Below, piece by piece: positions 47,246 to 56,307 of a DNA stretch of 64,000 bases. A program made the translations under genes and the position numbers. Numbering within the stretch: position 1 is the first letter of the stretch; every line of letters starts with the position of its first letter. The DNA lies in contig NZ_BOMZ01000089.1 of NCBI RefSeq assembly GCF_016862455.1, forward strand, positions 1-64,000, read 5' to 3'. The notes beneath the pieces are model-generated. The model was not told the DNA's origin. It did no database searches and saw only the letters and a program-made list of their open reading frames with translations. The DNA comes from Actinoplanes utahensis (GTDB lineage Bacteria; Actinomycetota; Actinomycetes; Mycobacteriales; Micromonosporaceae).

Positions 47246-50200
47246 GAGGGGAGAACCGTACGGCGCTGGCCGTCCCAACGGAAGTGCAGGGTGGCGACGC
47301 CCGGTCGGGTGGGGTCGCGCAGGCATTCGTAGATGCCGAGTGACGGCACCTCGGGGAAACAGCCCCAGAGCCGCTCGCTGGTCAGCACCGCGTCCAGATC
47401 CAGGTCGACGAGCAGACCCAGCAGCCGCCCGTGGGTCGGCTCGTCCACTTTGGCGAAGGCGTCGTCGAGCAGGATCAGCCGGGGTGCGGCCGGATGCAGC
47501 TCGCCCACCGAGGTGAAATGAGCGGCGGCCGCCGCGAACAGCACCAGGTAGGAGACGACGCGCTGTTCGCCCTGGGACATCGCGGTACGGGCGGACAGGG
47601 TCCGTTCCCGGTCGGGACGGGCCTGGTCGGTGACCTTGACGGTGAACGTGAACCAGTTCCGGTAGTCGAGGGCGGCGCGCAGATGTACGGCGTACCCGGC
47701 GGAGGGGTCGGAACGGCGGGCGTCCTCGACCCGGCGGGCCAGCGCCTCCCGGAGCCGGTCGTTGTCGTCGCGGGTCCGCAGTTCCAGCGGGGTACGCAGC
47801 AGCGCCACGGCGCGGCGGGTGTCGGGGTCGGCGTCGTCACGCAGCGCCCACACCAGCCGGGCGCCGAGGCCGTGTGAGGTCCGCACCTCCCCGAGGGTGC
47901 GGTTCATGGCGGCGACGAGGGCTTCGGCGGACCGGATCTGCCGGGACAGGGCGTCGCCGAGTTCCCCGAGCAGGAACCGTTCGAAGGCGTGGCGTTCCCG
48001 GTCGGCGACCGCGGAGCGTTTCTGGTCGAGCTCGGCTCCGAGCCGGGCCGTGGCGGCGGCTACCGGATGCCGGCCGATGTCGTCGCTGATCTCGACGACC
48101 TTGACGCCGTCGCGGTCCTCCCAGATCAGGTCGAAGCCGCCGGGAAGCCGACTGCGCACATCGGTGTAGCGCTGGTGCAGCGCGTTCTCGCCGAGATCCG
48201 ATGCGGGCCGGCCGAGGGCGTCCCGCAGCCGGCCGGCGAGGTCGTCGAGGTGCCGGATCCGTTCGGGCGGGGTGCCGGTGGGGGCTTCGGCGGGCAGGTC
48301 GGCGGGCAGTTCGAGGGCGGGCCGGACACCCGGGAGGGTCAGAACCCGGGGGAGCGCGGTGCCCGCATCCAGGGCCGCTTGTTCGAATTCGGTGAGCCGC
48401 AGCCGCGCCTGGTCGCGGGCCTCGCCGGCGCGTACCCGCTCGTCACGGCGTTCCTCGTAGTCGCGGCGAGCGGCGGGCAGTCGTTGCTCGGCGGTACGGG
48501 CCCGTTCTTCGGCGGCGGTCTCCTGTCGCAGGATCTCGGCCGGTTCGACGCCCAGGGAGCGTTCGAGGACGGCCAGCTCCTGCTCGGCGGTGAGATGTTC
48601 GGTCGCCGCGATCTGCGCCTCGTCGGCGGTGTGGGCGGCCTGCCCGACAGCGGCGCCGTGCCGGGCGATCAGATCCGCATAGGGGCGCAGGCCGGCGGTG
48701 AAGCGTTCGATGTCGCGGGCCTGCCGGGGCACATCCGCCGCCAGTTGCCGCAGCCGCTGGTCGATGAGGGCCAGCTGGGCACGGTCGGCGGGCAGCAGGT
48801 GGGAGGCGGCCGCGGACGCGGCGTGGGCACGCCGGTCGTCGGCGATCACGCGCAGCTCCCGCGCCCGGCGCCGGGCCCCGGCGAACTGCCGGGCCAGCCG
48901 CTCGAGGTGGCTTTTGGCCTCGTCGTAGCGGATCCAGCCGGTGCGCAGCGCGACGCCGTCCGGCAGCGCACGGAGGGTGGCTGCCAGATCGCGGCGTTCG
49001 GTCTCCACGTCGGCGATCTGTTCGCCGAGAGCGGTGAGCAGGCCGGTCAGCTCCTCGATGCGAACGTTCAGTTCGGCGAGCCGCCGTCGGCGCAGGGCCG
49101 CCCGGTTGGTGGCGCCGACATATTCGGCCTCCGGTTTGGTCCACGTACCGTGCGCGACACCGAGACGCCATCCGCCGTCGGCGGCGATCCAGCTCGTCGC
49201 GTCGCTGTCCGCCCCCCAGCCGATCGAAGCCAGCAGTGCGGTGACTGCCTGGGCGCCCGGCACGGCCACCAGGGCGTCGCGCAGGCTGGGGCCGGGCACC
49301 GGGGGACCCGGCCGCAGTACGACCTCGCCGTTTCCCGGGTGCAGCACGGTGCCGTCGCCGGTGCACAGGGCGTCGAGGAGCCCGCTCGACTCCAGCGCGG
49401 CCTCCACGCCCGCCCGGTCCGCCGGATCGAGTGACCCGGCGAAGTCGATCAGCCGGTACAGCGGGGTTCCTGCCGGAGACGGCGTGCCGGTCTCCCGGAA
49501 CCGGGATCGAGGTGGTTCCGGATCGATCCGGGAACTCCATCGACGGTGCTCCGCCCGTACCGCCGAAAGGTCTTCCTCCGCCTTGCGCTGAGCGGTCCGC
49601 AAGCTGTCCCGCCGTGTTTCCGCGGCATCACGCAGCGGCTCCGCCGCGGCCTCGGCCGCGGCACGCACCGCCTCCGGCGTCTCGGCCGGCAGCGGATCAT
49701 CGGCGAGCAGGGCCTCCTTCACCGAGGTCAGGTCCGTGCCGTCCCACACCGGCAGAGCAGACCATCGGTGTACGTCGGACGCATACTCTTGGCCCGCCGC
49801 GGCGAGTGCGTCCTTGAGCTGGTCGAACCGGTTCCGGGCCTCGCCCTGCTGGCCGTCGAGGAGGTCTCGTTCGTCCTCCGCCCGGGTCGCTGCGCGGGTG
49901 GCCTTCTCCGCCTCGGCGAGCCGCCCGTCGACGTCGGCGACCGCGGTGCGCCGGCCCCGGACCGCCTCCTCCGCGGCGGTCAGGCGGTCCCGCTGACGTC
50001 CGAACTCGTGTCCGGCCAGCTCATGGTCGACGACCTTCAAGGACGGAGCATCGCGGTGACGCAACTCCGGCATCGAACCCAGATGACCGACGTCGAGGCC
50101 GGACTCGGTGGCGAGTTCCCGCAGCCCGTGGTGCCCGTCGCGGATCTGGGTGACGGCGGATGCCAGCCGTCCGGTCTCGTCCCGCAGGCGGTCGGCCAGC

Positions 50201-51288
50201 GCGGCGAGAGTCTGCCGGTCCGCGGCGGCCGCGGTCTGCGCGGACCGGGCGGCAGCCAGCAGCGCCTGCACCGCGAGTCGGCGCTGGGCGAGCTCCTGCA
50301 CCGCCCGGTAGCCGGCGCTCTCCCGCAGCGCCCGTAGCTCAGCCGACGCCTCGCGGTACGCCCGGTCCCAGTGGCCCACCGCGGCGAGGGCCTCCTCCTC
50401 CGCGGTGCGGGCCCGGTCGACCTCGCGTTCGGCCTGCCCGGCCTGCCGCCGCTGAGCGCGCAGCCGGGTGAGGGCCTCGTCGACCGCGTGCACCCGCCGC
50501 CGCAACTCGCCCCGCAGATACCCGCGGTAGGTGGTCATCAGGTCGGACAGCGCGCTGTGGGTGGCCTCCAGGCGGCCCAGGTCGGCGCGTACGGTCTCCA
50601 GGTCGTCGAGGTTGTGGGCGACCGAGTCGAGCACGTCGTCGTCGACCGGGGGCAGCGCCTCACCGAGTTCGGCGGTGAGCTGGCCGGCCTCGATCCGGTC
50701 ACCGATGGTGGGCCGCCGCAGCCGGTAGAGCAGATGGACGAGATTGCGGTAGCGGCCCGGATCGGCGATGCCGAACACCTCGCGGCCGACCCGGGCCCGG
50801 TAGTCGCGGGCGGAGTTGATCAGCGCGCCCTCGCCCAGCGTCTCGCGGAGACGGTCGATCGGCACCGGCTGGCGGCCCTCGACCAGCGTCACCTCGGCGC
50901 CGATCCGGGCGGCGGTGACGAAGTAGGTCAGCCGGGCCTCCGCCGTCGACGACGACCAGCGGACGACCGCTCCGAGCGTCACGAAGCGCTCCACCTCCCG
51001 CTCGTCGACGCGCCGCAGCTCCAGCCAGACGAAGCCCTGCCGGTTGACGCCCGAGGCTCCTTCGCTCATCAGCCAGCGGAAGGTGGTGCGCCCGCCGCCG
51101 GTCGCGTCCAGGCGTTTGGTGTCGCCGTCGAGCAGGAACGGCAGAAGGAGCTCCAGAGCCTTCGACTTGCCGGCGCCGTTCTTGCCGCGCAGCAGCAGCC
51201 GGCCGTCCTCGAAGTCGAAGACCTGGTCGTCGTACTGCCAGACGTTGCAGATACCGGCCCGGTGCAGGCGGTAACGGTACGGGTTCAT
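47242..51288 (-). CDS. TIGR02680-type SMC-like ATPase
   Basis: About 1348 aa from the ATG at 51288 (frame to 51534 is out of register with the neighbour and non-coding in look). N-terminal Walker A is GKNGAGKSKALELLLPFLLDG; the middle 250-1100 is long coiled coil (REVDRARTAEEEALAAVGHWDRAYREASAELRALRE); the C-terminal end has the ABC signature-like AMSQGEQRVVSYLVLFAAAAAHF and Walker B LILLDDAFAKVDE. These are SMC/SbcC hallmarks. It is the motor of the four-gene cassette and should fold or extrude DNA with its kleisin-like and KITE-like partners. Start overlaps the previous stop as TGATG. Confidence 0.92.
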   Translation of the reverse strand: MNPYRYRLHRAGICNVWQYDDQVFDFEDGRLLLRGKNGAGKSKALELLLPFLLDGDTKRLDATGGGRTTFRWLMSEGASGVNRQGFVWLELRRVDEREVERFVTLGAVVRWSSSTAEARLTYFVTAARIGAEVTLVEGRQPVPIDRLRETLGEGALINSARDYRARVGREVFGIADPGRYRNLVHLLYRLRRPTIGDRIEAGQLTAELGEALPPVDDDVLDSVAHNLDDLETVRADLGRLEATHSALSDLMTTYRGYLRGELRRRVHAVDEALTRLRAQRRQAGQAEREVDRARTAEEEALAAVGHWDRAYREASAELRALRESAGYRAVQELAQRRLAVQALLAAARSAQTAAAADRQTLAALADRLRDETGRLASAVTQIRDGHHGLRELATESGLDVGHLGSMPELRHRDAPSLKVVDHELAGHEFGRQRDRLTAAEEAVRGRRTAVADVDGRLAEAEKATRAATRAEDERDLLDGQQGEARNRFDQLKDALAAAGQEYASDVHRWSALPVWDGTDLTSVKEALLADDPLPAETPEAVRAAAEAAAEPLRDAAETRRDSLRTAQRKAEEDLSAVRAEHRRWSSRIDPEPPRSRFRETGTPSPAGTPLYRLIDFAGSLDPADRAGVEAALESSGLLDALCTGDGTVLHPGNGEVVLRPGPPVPGPSLRDALVAVPGAQAVTALLASIGWGADSDATSWIAADGGWRLGVAHGTWTKPEAEYVGATNRAALRRRRLAELNVRIEELTGLLTALGEQIADVETERRDLAATLRALPDGVALRTGWIRYDEAKSHLERLARQFAGARRRARELRVIADDRRAHAASAAASHLLPADRAQLALIDQRLRQLAADVPRQARDIERFTAGLRPYADLIARHGAAVGQAAHTADEAQIAATEHLTAEQELAVLERSLGVEPAEILRQETAAEERARTAEQRLPAARRDYEERRDERVRAGEARDQARLRLTEFEQAALDAGTALPRVLTLPGVRPALELPADLPAEAPTGTPPERIRHLDDLAGRLRDALGRPASDLGENALHQRYTDVRSRLPGGFDLIWEDRDGVKVVEISDDIGRHPVAAATARLGAELDQKRSAVADRERHAFERFLLGELGDALSRQIRSAEALVAAMNRTLGEVRTSHGLGARLVWALRDDADPDTRRAVALLRTPLELRTRDDNDRLREALARRVEDARRSDPSAGYAVHLRAALDYRNWFTFTVKVTDQARPDRERTLSARTAMSQGEQRVVSYLVLFAAAAAHFTSVGELHPAAPRLILLDDAFAKVDEPTHGRLLGLLVDLDLDAVLTSERLWGCFPEVPSLGIYECLRDPTRPGVATLHFRWDGQRRTVLPS

Positions 51289-52514
51289 CAGCGGACCACC
51301 TCCGCCGGCGCGTACCGGGCCGCCGCGGCCAACAGGAGCAGTGTGCCGTCCGGTGTGTCGCCGCGAACGCCACGTGCGTCGACGGCGCGGTCGGCGACGG
51401 ACGCCGGCACCTGATCCTCCGGTTCGGCGTCGGCCACCGTCGGCCCCGACCACGCCATCAGGCCCATGGTCACCAGCAGCGCGACGACCGCCTCCCGCAG
51501 CAGGACCGGATCCGCCACGTACTGACCGGCCCACCGGCGGGCGTGACGTTCGGTGAGATCGGTGAGGATCTCGTCCAGCAGGCCGTCCGGCACCGGTACG
51601 CCCACCACCAGACGGCCCGGTTCCGGTCGCAACCGCCCGGCCAGGACCCCGATGGTGAGCAGTGCGGCCTGCGCCACCGTGCCGCCACCGGGGAACGTCA
51701 CATCGGTGAGGGCCTCGTCCGGATCCAGCATCGCCGCGCCCTCCGCCCGCAACTCCGCCTGCAATCCCGCATAGTCCAGGAACGAGCGCTCGTCACGCCG
51801 TTGCTCGCGGCGCAGCCAGACCCGGTCGGCGGCGGTCAGATCGTCCACGTAGACGACGGGCTGCTCACACAACCGTCGCCGTACCCGGTGCCGGGAACCT
51901 CCCGGTCCGGCGTCGGCCGCCTGCACGACGAACTCCTCCGGCGACCGCGCCCGGCCGGGCGCGGTCGCCAGCAGATGCGCCGCGATGTCCCGGTCGACCG
52001 TGAGCAGAGCCTCGGCCTGCTCATCGTCGGCGTATCCGGACACCGAGCCCTGTTCCTCGCGCAGCACCGACCAGGCCACCATCTGCCGCAGCGCCGCACC
52101 GAGAGCCCGCCGTTCGGCCGGGCGACGAGCGTCGTCGACATCGATGCCGGCCTCCACGGCGGCTGCCCGGACGTCCGCGACCAACTGGGACAGCAGCACC
52201 TGCTCCGGGCAGGTGATCAGGACCGCTGTGGTCAGGGCGAGGTAGGCGTACATCCGTGGGGTGAACGGGCCGGATGTCCGCAGCAGCGGCCGGCCGAGCC
52301 CCGGACCGAGACCCGGCTTGAACAGGCGGGCGAAGCCGGCCTCCACCACCAGGCGGTAGCCGAGGAAGGCGCCGAACCACGCCCGCAGCCACTCGGCATG
52401 CCGGCGGACCAGCGCGAACTCGTCACTTGCCGGAAGCAGCAGCGGCGTGGCGAGAAGGGCCCGGATCGCCCGGCGGCGTTCGGTCTCCAGGGCGATGTCA
52501 TGATCGTCAGCCAT
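51288..52514 (-). CDS. TIGR02678-type (DUF2398) subunit of SMC cassette
   Basis: About 408 aa from ATG 52514. It starts ALETERRRAIRALLATPLLLPASDEFALVRRHAEWLRAWF and has winged-helix-rich text, including LRQMVAWSVLREEQGSVSGY and VVALLVTMGLMAWSGP. No enzyme motif. DUF2398 proteins always accompany DUF2397 and the SMC ATPase, and I infer a KITE-like role (analogous to MukE/MksE/JetB). The start overlaps the previous gene by eight bases and the stop overlaps the SMC start by one base. Confidence 0.87.
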   Translation of the reverse strand: MADDHDIALETERRRAIRALLATPLLLPASDEFALVRRHAEWLRAWFGAFLGYRLVVEAGFARLFKPGLGPGLGRPLLRTSGPFTPRMYAYLALTTAVLITCPEQVLLSQLVADVRAAAVEAGIDVDDARRPAERRALGAALRQMVAWSVLREEQGSVSGYADDEQAEALLTVDRDIAAHLLATAPGRARSPEEFVVQAADAGPGGSRHRVRRRLCEQPVVYVDDLTAADRVWLRREQRRDERSFLDYAGLQAELRAEGAAMLDPDEALTDVTFPGGGTVAQAALLTIGVLAGRLRPEPGRLVVGVPVPDGLLDEILTDLTERHARRWAGQYVADPVLLREAVVALLVTMGLMAWSGPTVADAEPEDQVPASVADRAVDARGVRGDTPDGTLLLLAAAARYAPAEVVR

Positions 52515-54009
52515 CCGCCGGTTCCCGCCGGGTGATCGAGATGTCGATGTCCCGGACGGTGAGGTCACCGGTCGCCGAGTGGATCGTCGTCTCCTGGCGT
52601 GGCTTGCTGATCAGCTCACAGCGCACACCGAGGTCGAGGTTCGAGGTGACCGCGCTGCCCTGGGCCGGATCGCCGGCGCCGAGCGCCTGCGCCATCAACT
52701 CCAGCAGCAGCCGGATCGCCGGCTCCGACAGTCGTACCGTGCCGAGGCTCGCGGCAGCGGACAGCAACTCGGCCGCAGCGGCCGCACGCGCCAGCTGCTC
52801 GGCAGCCGCCTGCTCGATCAGCGCCCGCTGCTGGGCGGAACGGTCGGCGACGCCGGACACCCGGCCCCGCGCCGCCCGGGCGCCACGCTCCCGCAACGAC
52901 ACCGGGACCTCGACGGCGGGCTCCGGCCACCAGCTCGTCGTCGCCGGGACCACCATCTGCGCGTCGGCGGCGATCCCGAGGTGCCGGGCCGGGTACAGGC
53001 CGTACGCCGAGGTGAACAGGTCGGCGGCGAGATCCTCGTCCGCCGCGTCCAGCCATGCCGCCAGCCGCAGCAGCTCGCGCCGCCGCGAGGTGCCCTGACC
53101 ACCGGAGCGGATCATCCGTTTCGCGTTCGCGAGCAGCGACTGCAGGGCCCGCAGGGTGGCGTCTCGCAGCTGGGTCACCTCGCTGCGCCGGCCGTCGAGG
53201 TCACTGAACCAGGCCCGTAGGCCGGCCCAGTCCGTGAGGTCGTGGCCCCGGCTGTGCGCCACCGTGACACCGAGGTCCGCGGCGGCCCCGGCGAGCCCGC
53301 CCTCGCGCAACATCGTCACCAGATCCGGCAGGTACGGCCACAACCGTTCCAGGTGCCGTTCGATACGCGGGGCCAGCAGCACGATCTCCTCGGTGATCGA
53401 CTCCACATAGTCCAGCAGGAGCTCTTTGAAACCGGTGTACTCGGCGCTGTCCAGATCGTAGCGGGCGAGGACCTGACCGAGGAACGCGTAGAAGTCGCGC
53501 ACCGAATCCCGGAACACCCAGAACTGGGCGAACACCGTGGCGACCGTCTCCCGGGCGGCTCCGCCGTCGATGCCTCCCGGCCGTTCCACACGGTCCGCCA
53601 GCTCGGCGAGACCCTGGCTGATCAGGCCGAGCAGTTCCCGGCTGACCTCCCGGGCGGCTTCCGCGCTGGACAGCACCTCGTCGGCCTGCCGTTGCACCCG
53701 TTCGCCCAGCGCCGACAGCTGGTACCTCGAGCGGGCGCGCTGGTACTCCTCGATGCTCCGCACCCGGACGGTGTGCGAGCTCGGCAGCAGGTTACCCCAG
53801 GTGACGAGCCTGTTCAGGCGGCTCACCGCCACATCGAGCGCGATGTCGTGGCCCTGGGCGGCGAGCTCCTCCACCACCTGCTGCGCGGACAGGTCGGTCA
53901 TCAGGGACGCGGCGAACAGCCGCATGATCGCGAGGTAGGAGGACCGCTCGGGAACGATCAGGTAGGTGAACGCCTCGAGCCTGTCGAGGTCCTCGTCCGG
54001 CTCACCCAC
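52507..54009 (-). CDS. TIGR02677-type (DUF2397) subunit of SMC cassette
   Basis: About 500 aa from GTG 54009 (the usual family length); the frame runs on to 54501 but that part belongs to another, broken gene. The opening LEAFTYLIVPERSSYLAIMRLFAASLMTDLSAQQVVEELAAQG is a winged helix; most of the rest is helical, including FGLGQVLARYDLDSAEY-type kleisin-like stretches. I infer the kleisin or MukF/MksF role. It is the first gene of the cassette and its ribosome site is weak. The first base of the cassette transcript is probably within or upstream of the broken gene. Confidence 0.87.
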   Translation of the reverse strand: MGEPDEDLDRLEAFTYLIVPERSSYLAIMRLFAASLMTDLSAQQVVEELAAQGHDIALDVAVSRLNRLVTWGNLLPSSHTVRVRSIEEYQRARSRYQLSALGERVQRQADEVLSSAEAAREVSRELLGLISQGLAELADRVERPGGIDGGAARETVATVFAQFWVFRDSVRDFYAFLGQVLARYDLDSAEYTGFKELLLDYVESITEEIVLLAPRIERHLERLWPYLPDLVTMLREGGLAGAAADLGVTVAHSRGHDLTDWAGLRAWFSDLDGRRSEVTQLRDATLRALQSLLANAKRMIRSGGQGTSRRRELLRLAAWLDAADEDLAADLFTSAYGLYPARHLGIAADAQMVVPATTSWWPEPAVEVPVSLRERGARAARGRVSGVADRSAQQRALIEQAAAEQLARAAAAAELLSAAASLGTVRLSEPAIRLLLELMAQALGAGDPAQGSAVTSNLDLGVRCELISKPRQETTIHSATGDLTVRDIDISITRREPADG

Positions 54010-54149
54010 GAGCCGAGGATATGCGACGGCGAGTGACGACGAAACGACCGGATGGTGCGACCGGCGGTGGCCGGAGACACCGTCCGGGTACGACCGTCGT
54101 CGCGTCGCTGCGAGCGTCAGCCCGACACTTCCCGGCTGTGGAGCGGGTC

Positions 54150-54501
54150 GCCGGCCCGGACGACGGGTGGCCGAGGGCGATCCGCCGCAGTTGGTGAGAA
54201 CCCGGCGGTGGCGCGCCCCGGCCCCGAATCCGGCCGGCCAGATAGTAGACCGTGGCGGCGACGCCGTACCCGGACGGGTAACCGAGGTCGACGCCGCCCA
54301 GCAGCGCCGCGACCGGGCCGGTGAACAGTTCGGTGCCGGTGCACGCCAGTGCCGCGGCCACCCCGGCACCGTCTCGGCCAGTCCCTGCAGCCACGGCGCG
54401 CCGGTGCCGGTGAGCAGGACGGTGACATAGGCGCCGGCGGAGAGCGCCAGGGCGCAGCTCACGATCAGGCTGCCGGTGCCCCAGAGGATCACGGCAATCA
54501 T
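54150..54501 (-). pseudogene. Frameshifted small membrane-protein gene
   Basis: The N-terminal part (MIAVILWGTGSLIVSCALALSAGAYVTVLLTGTGAPWLQGLAETVPG) reads in one frame and continues in another as VAAALACTGTELFTGPVAALLGGVDLGYPSGYGVAATVYYLAGRIRGRG. The join lies near 54360 and needs a one-base shift. Both halves are hydrophobic and look like one membrane protein. It could be a true pseudogene or a sequencing error; the family is not recognised. It lies directly upstream of the SMC cassette. Confidence 0.55.
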
Positions 54502-54597
54502 TGATCGGCGTGTCGTCGCGCGGCCGGCACAACGGAGGACCCGGTGGAGCGGGATGCTCCACCGGGTCCGGTGACGGCGGCTCCTTTCCGATGAGGC

Positions 54598-55302
54598 TCA
54601 GCCGATCGCCGCTCGTTTCAGCAGATCCTCGAAAGCCGACGGGTCGTCGGAGGCGATCACCGGGAAACCGACGCCGTAGTCGCCCACCCAGCTCACCTCG
54701 ATGCCCGGGTTGGGGTGGTCGGAGCCGTCCGGCAGGAACAGGTGCGGGCTGCAGTTCACCCGATCGGTCGCCGAGATCACGGCCTGCCGCGACAGCTCCT
54801 TACGGGCCCGGCCGTCGTCGAGCGCCTCGGCCAGCGCGGCCACGTCCACCGCACCGGTCTCGGTGGCCACGTCCAGGATGACCTTGCGGTTGCTGATCGA
54901 CCGGGACTGCGCCCAGAACGCCCGGCGCAGCCCGAGGTCGAGCTGCTCGGAGGCGTCCAGGCTCTGCTGCTTGGCGGCCTGGATCGCCTCCAGCGCGGGC
55001 AGCGTGGTCGACGGGTACAGCCAGTCCTTGTCCTGCCAGAGCTGCCAGCCGGCGGCCGGCTCCAGGCTCGCCATCCGGCCGACCTCGCTGTCGGTGCCGG
55101 GCCGCGGGCTGGGAGCCTCGTTCAGCAGCTCCAGCGGGAACGCCCGGTGGTCGAACCGCACCCGGCCGGTCAGCCCGAGGCGCTCCCGGGTGGCGTGCAG
55201 GCGGTGGACGGCGATGTGCGCGAACGAGCACCAGATATCGGAGAAGATCACGATCACCCCGGGTGGCGGGGTGAGGTCCACGGTGGTCGGCGATGCGTTC
55301 AT
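54598..55302 (-). CDS. DsbA/FrnE-like thioredoxin-fold protein, monothiol
   Basis: 234 aa. Thioredoxin-fold protein of the DsbA family (FrnE or 2-hydroxychromene-2-carboxylate isomerase branch): VIVIFSDIWCSFAHIAVHRL at residues 16-36 is the active-site strand and helix, and the cis-Pro-like region NCSPHLFLPDG is near 175. The canonical CxxC is reduced to CSFA with one cysteine, so it is more likely an isomerase, transferase or thiol-independent member than a disulfide oxidase. No signal peptide. It stands between two broken genes on the same strand. Confidence 0.85.
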   Translation of the reverse strand: MNASPTTVDLTPPPGVIVIFSDIWCSFAHIAVHRLHATRERLGLTGRVRFDHRAFPLELLNEAPSPRPGTDSEVGRMASLEPAAGWQLWQDKDWLYPSTTLPALEAIQAAKQQSLDASEQLDLGLRRAFWAQSRSISNRKVILDVATETGAVDVAALAEALDDGRARKELSRQAVISATDRVNCSPHLFLPDGSDHPNPGIEVSWVGDYGVGFPVIASDDPSAFEDLLKRAAIG

Positions 55303-55332
55303 GTGTTCACTCCAGGATCGGTCGGTGGCCGG

Positions 55333-55796
55333 TCAGGCGGCCGGTGCTTCGTGTTCGGTGGCGACCGCCTCGGCCGGCAGGTCGGAGTCGGGTAGCCAGG
55401 GCGGCAGGGAGGGGATGGCGGACATGGCGTCCAGCAGCCATGCGGTGCGGTCGGTGGCGACCGGGCGTGCGAGCTGAGCAGGCGCGAACCGGGCGCCTGC
55501 AGGAAGGCGGCCCGGTCCACCGGCATTCCGGTGTCCACCAGCAGCCGCTGGTGATGTAGAGCGGGCTGGCCAGGCCGCCGAGCAGGTGCCACCAGGTCGT
55601 GTCGGGCAGCGCGCCGAGCGCGCCCAGGCACCGGCGATGGCTCCGGCCGTTGCCAGCAGGACGGTGGACACGGCGAGTTGCAGCATCGAGGCGCCGTACG
55701 GCGTGGACACCGCCTTGTTGAGCTGGAGGTCACCGAGGCCTGGACCGCCAGGAGGCAGCCGATGGCCAGGGCCGAGAGCGGGAGCAGGTGATGCAT
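55333..55796 (-). pseudogene. Frameshifted YdcZ/DMT-type transporter gene
   Basis: Begins MHHLLPLSALAIGCLLAVQAS at 55796, shifts to NKAVSTPYGASMLQLAVSTVLLATAGAIAGA, and then to DTTWWHLLGGLASPLYITS, the sequence order of DMT_YdcZ proteins (short EamA-like half-transporters, as in DUF606). The C-terminus (AWLLDAMSAIPSLPPWLPDSDLPAEAVATEHEAPAA) returns to the second frame. At least two frameshifts are needed. Either a decayed transporter or a sequencing problem; two such genes lie within 1.6 kb here. Confidence 0.6.
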
Positions 55797-56247
55797 GAGA
55801 CCACCTCGGGAGCAATAAGTGGACGGCCGTCTCAGTTAGCATAGACCTGATGTCGTGGGATTTGGGACGGCGGCTCACTTATTCGGCGAAGGCGGGCGAT
55901 GGCCGTCTCGGGCGAGGGCGTGGCCGGGCTGCGGAGCCGGCGATCAGGCCTGGCCGCGGAGTGGATCGGGACGCCCTCGGCCGGCCGGGGGTTCTGTTGC
56001 CTAGGGTGAGATCAGTGCGGCGCGCAACGGCGGCCGTCCGGCGGGGCGCGGCTCGAGGCGCAGCCGGCAGTCGCCCAGACGGCCGGTCATGGTCTGCCGG
56101 GCGCGCGAGCTCAGGTCGCATCGATCGACGAGCGTCACTGTAGCAAGATGTCCGAGTAAAGTGGACACTCGTATCATTTCGGGGAACTCCCTGAATCCCA
56201 TCGGTCAGGAAGAATCACGCAGCGAAGTGCTCGCCCGGTCAGGGACG
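55797..56247. other. Intergenic stretch without a clear gene
   Basis: About 450 bases. A minus-strand frame 56001-56201 (66 aa, MGFREFPEMIRVSTLLGHLATVTLVDRCDL...) is conceivable as a small gene but has no family and weak coding character. A short stretch around 55810-55850 is AT-richer and could be a promoter for the broken transporter gene. Nothing firmer can be said. Confidence 0.3.
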
Positions 56248-56280
56248 ACCGTGATGGCCACTCAAGGTAGCCATCACGGT
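56248..56280 (-). terminator. 11-bp hairpin terminator of the glycan operon
   Basis: accgtgatggc / gccatcacggt is a perfect stem with an 11-base loop, placed 28 bases after the stop of the last gene of the minus-strand glycan operon. Confidence 0.65.
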
Positions 56281-56307
56281 GCCGGTCGTGGCCTATGGCA
56301 TGGTGCT

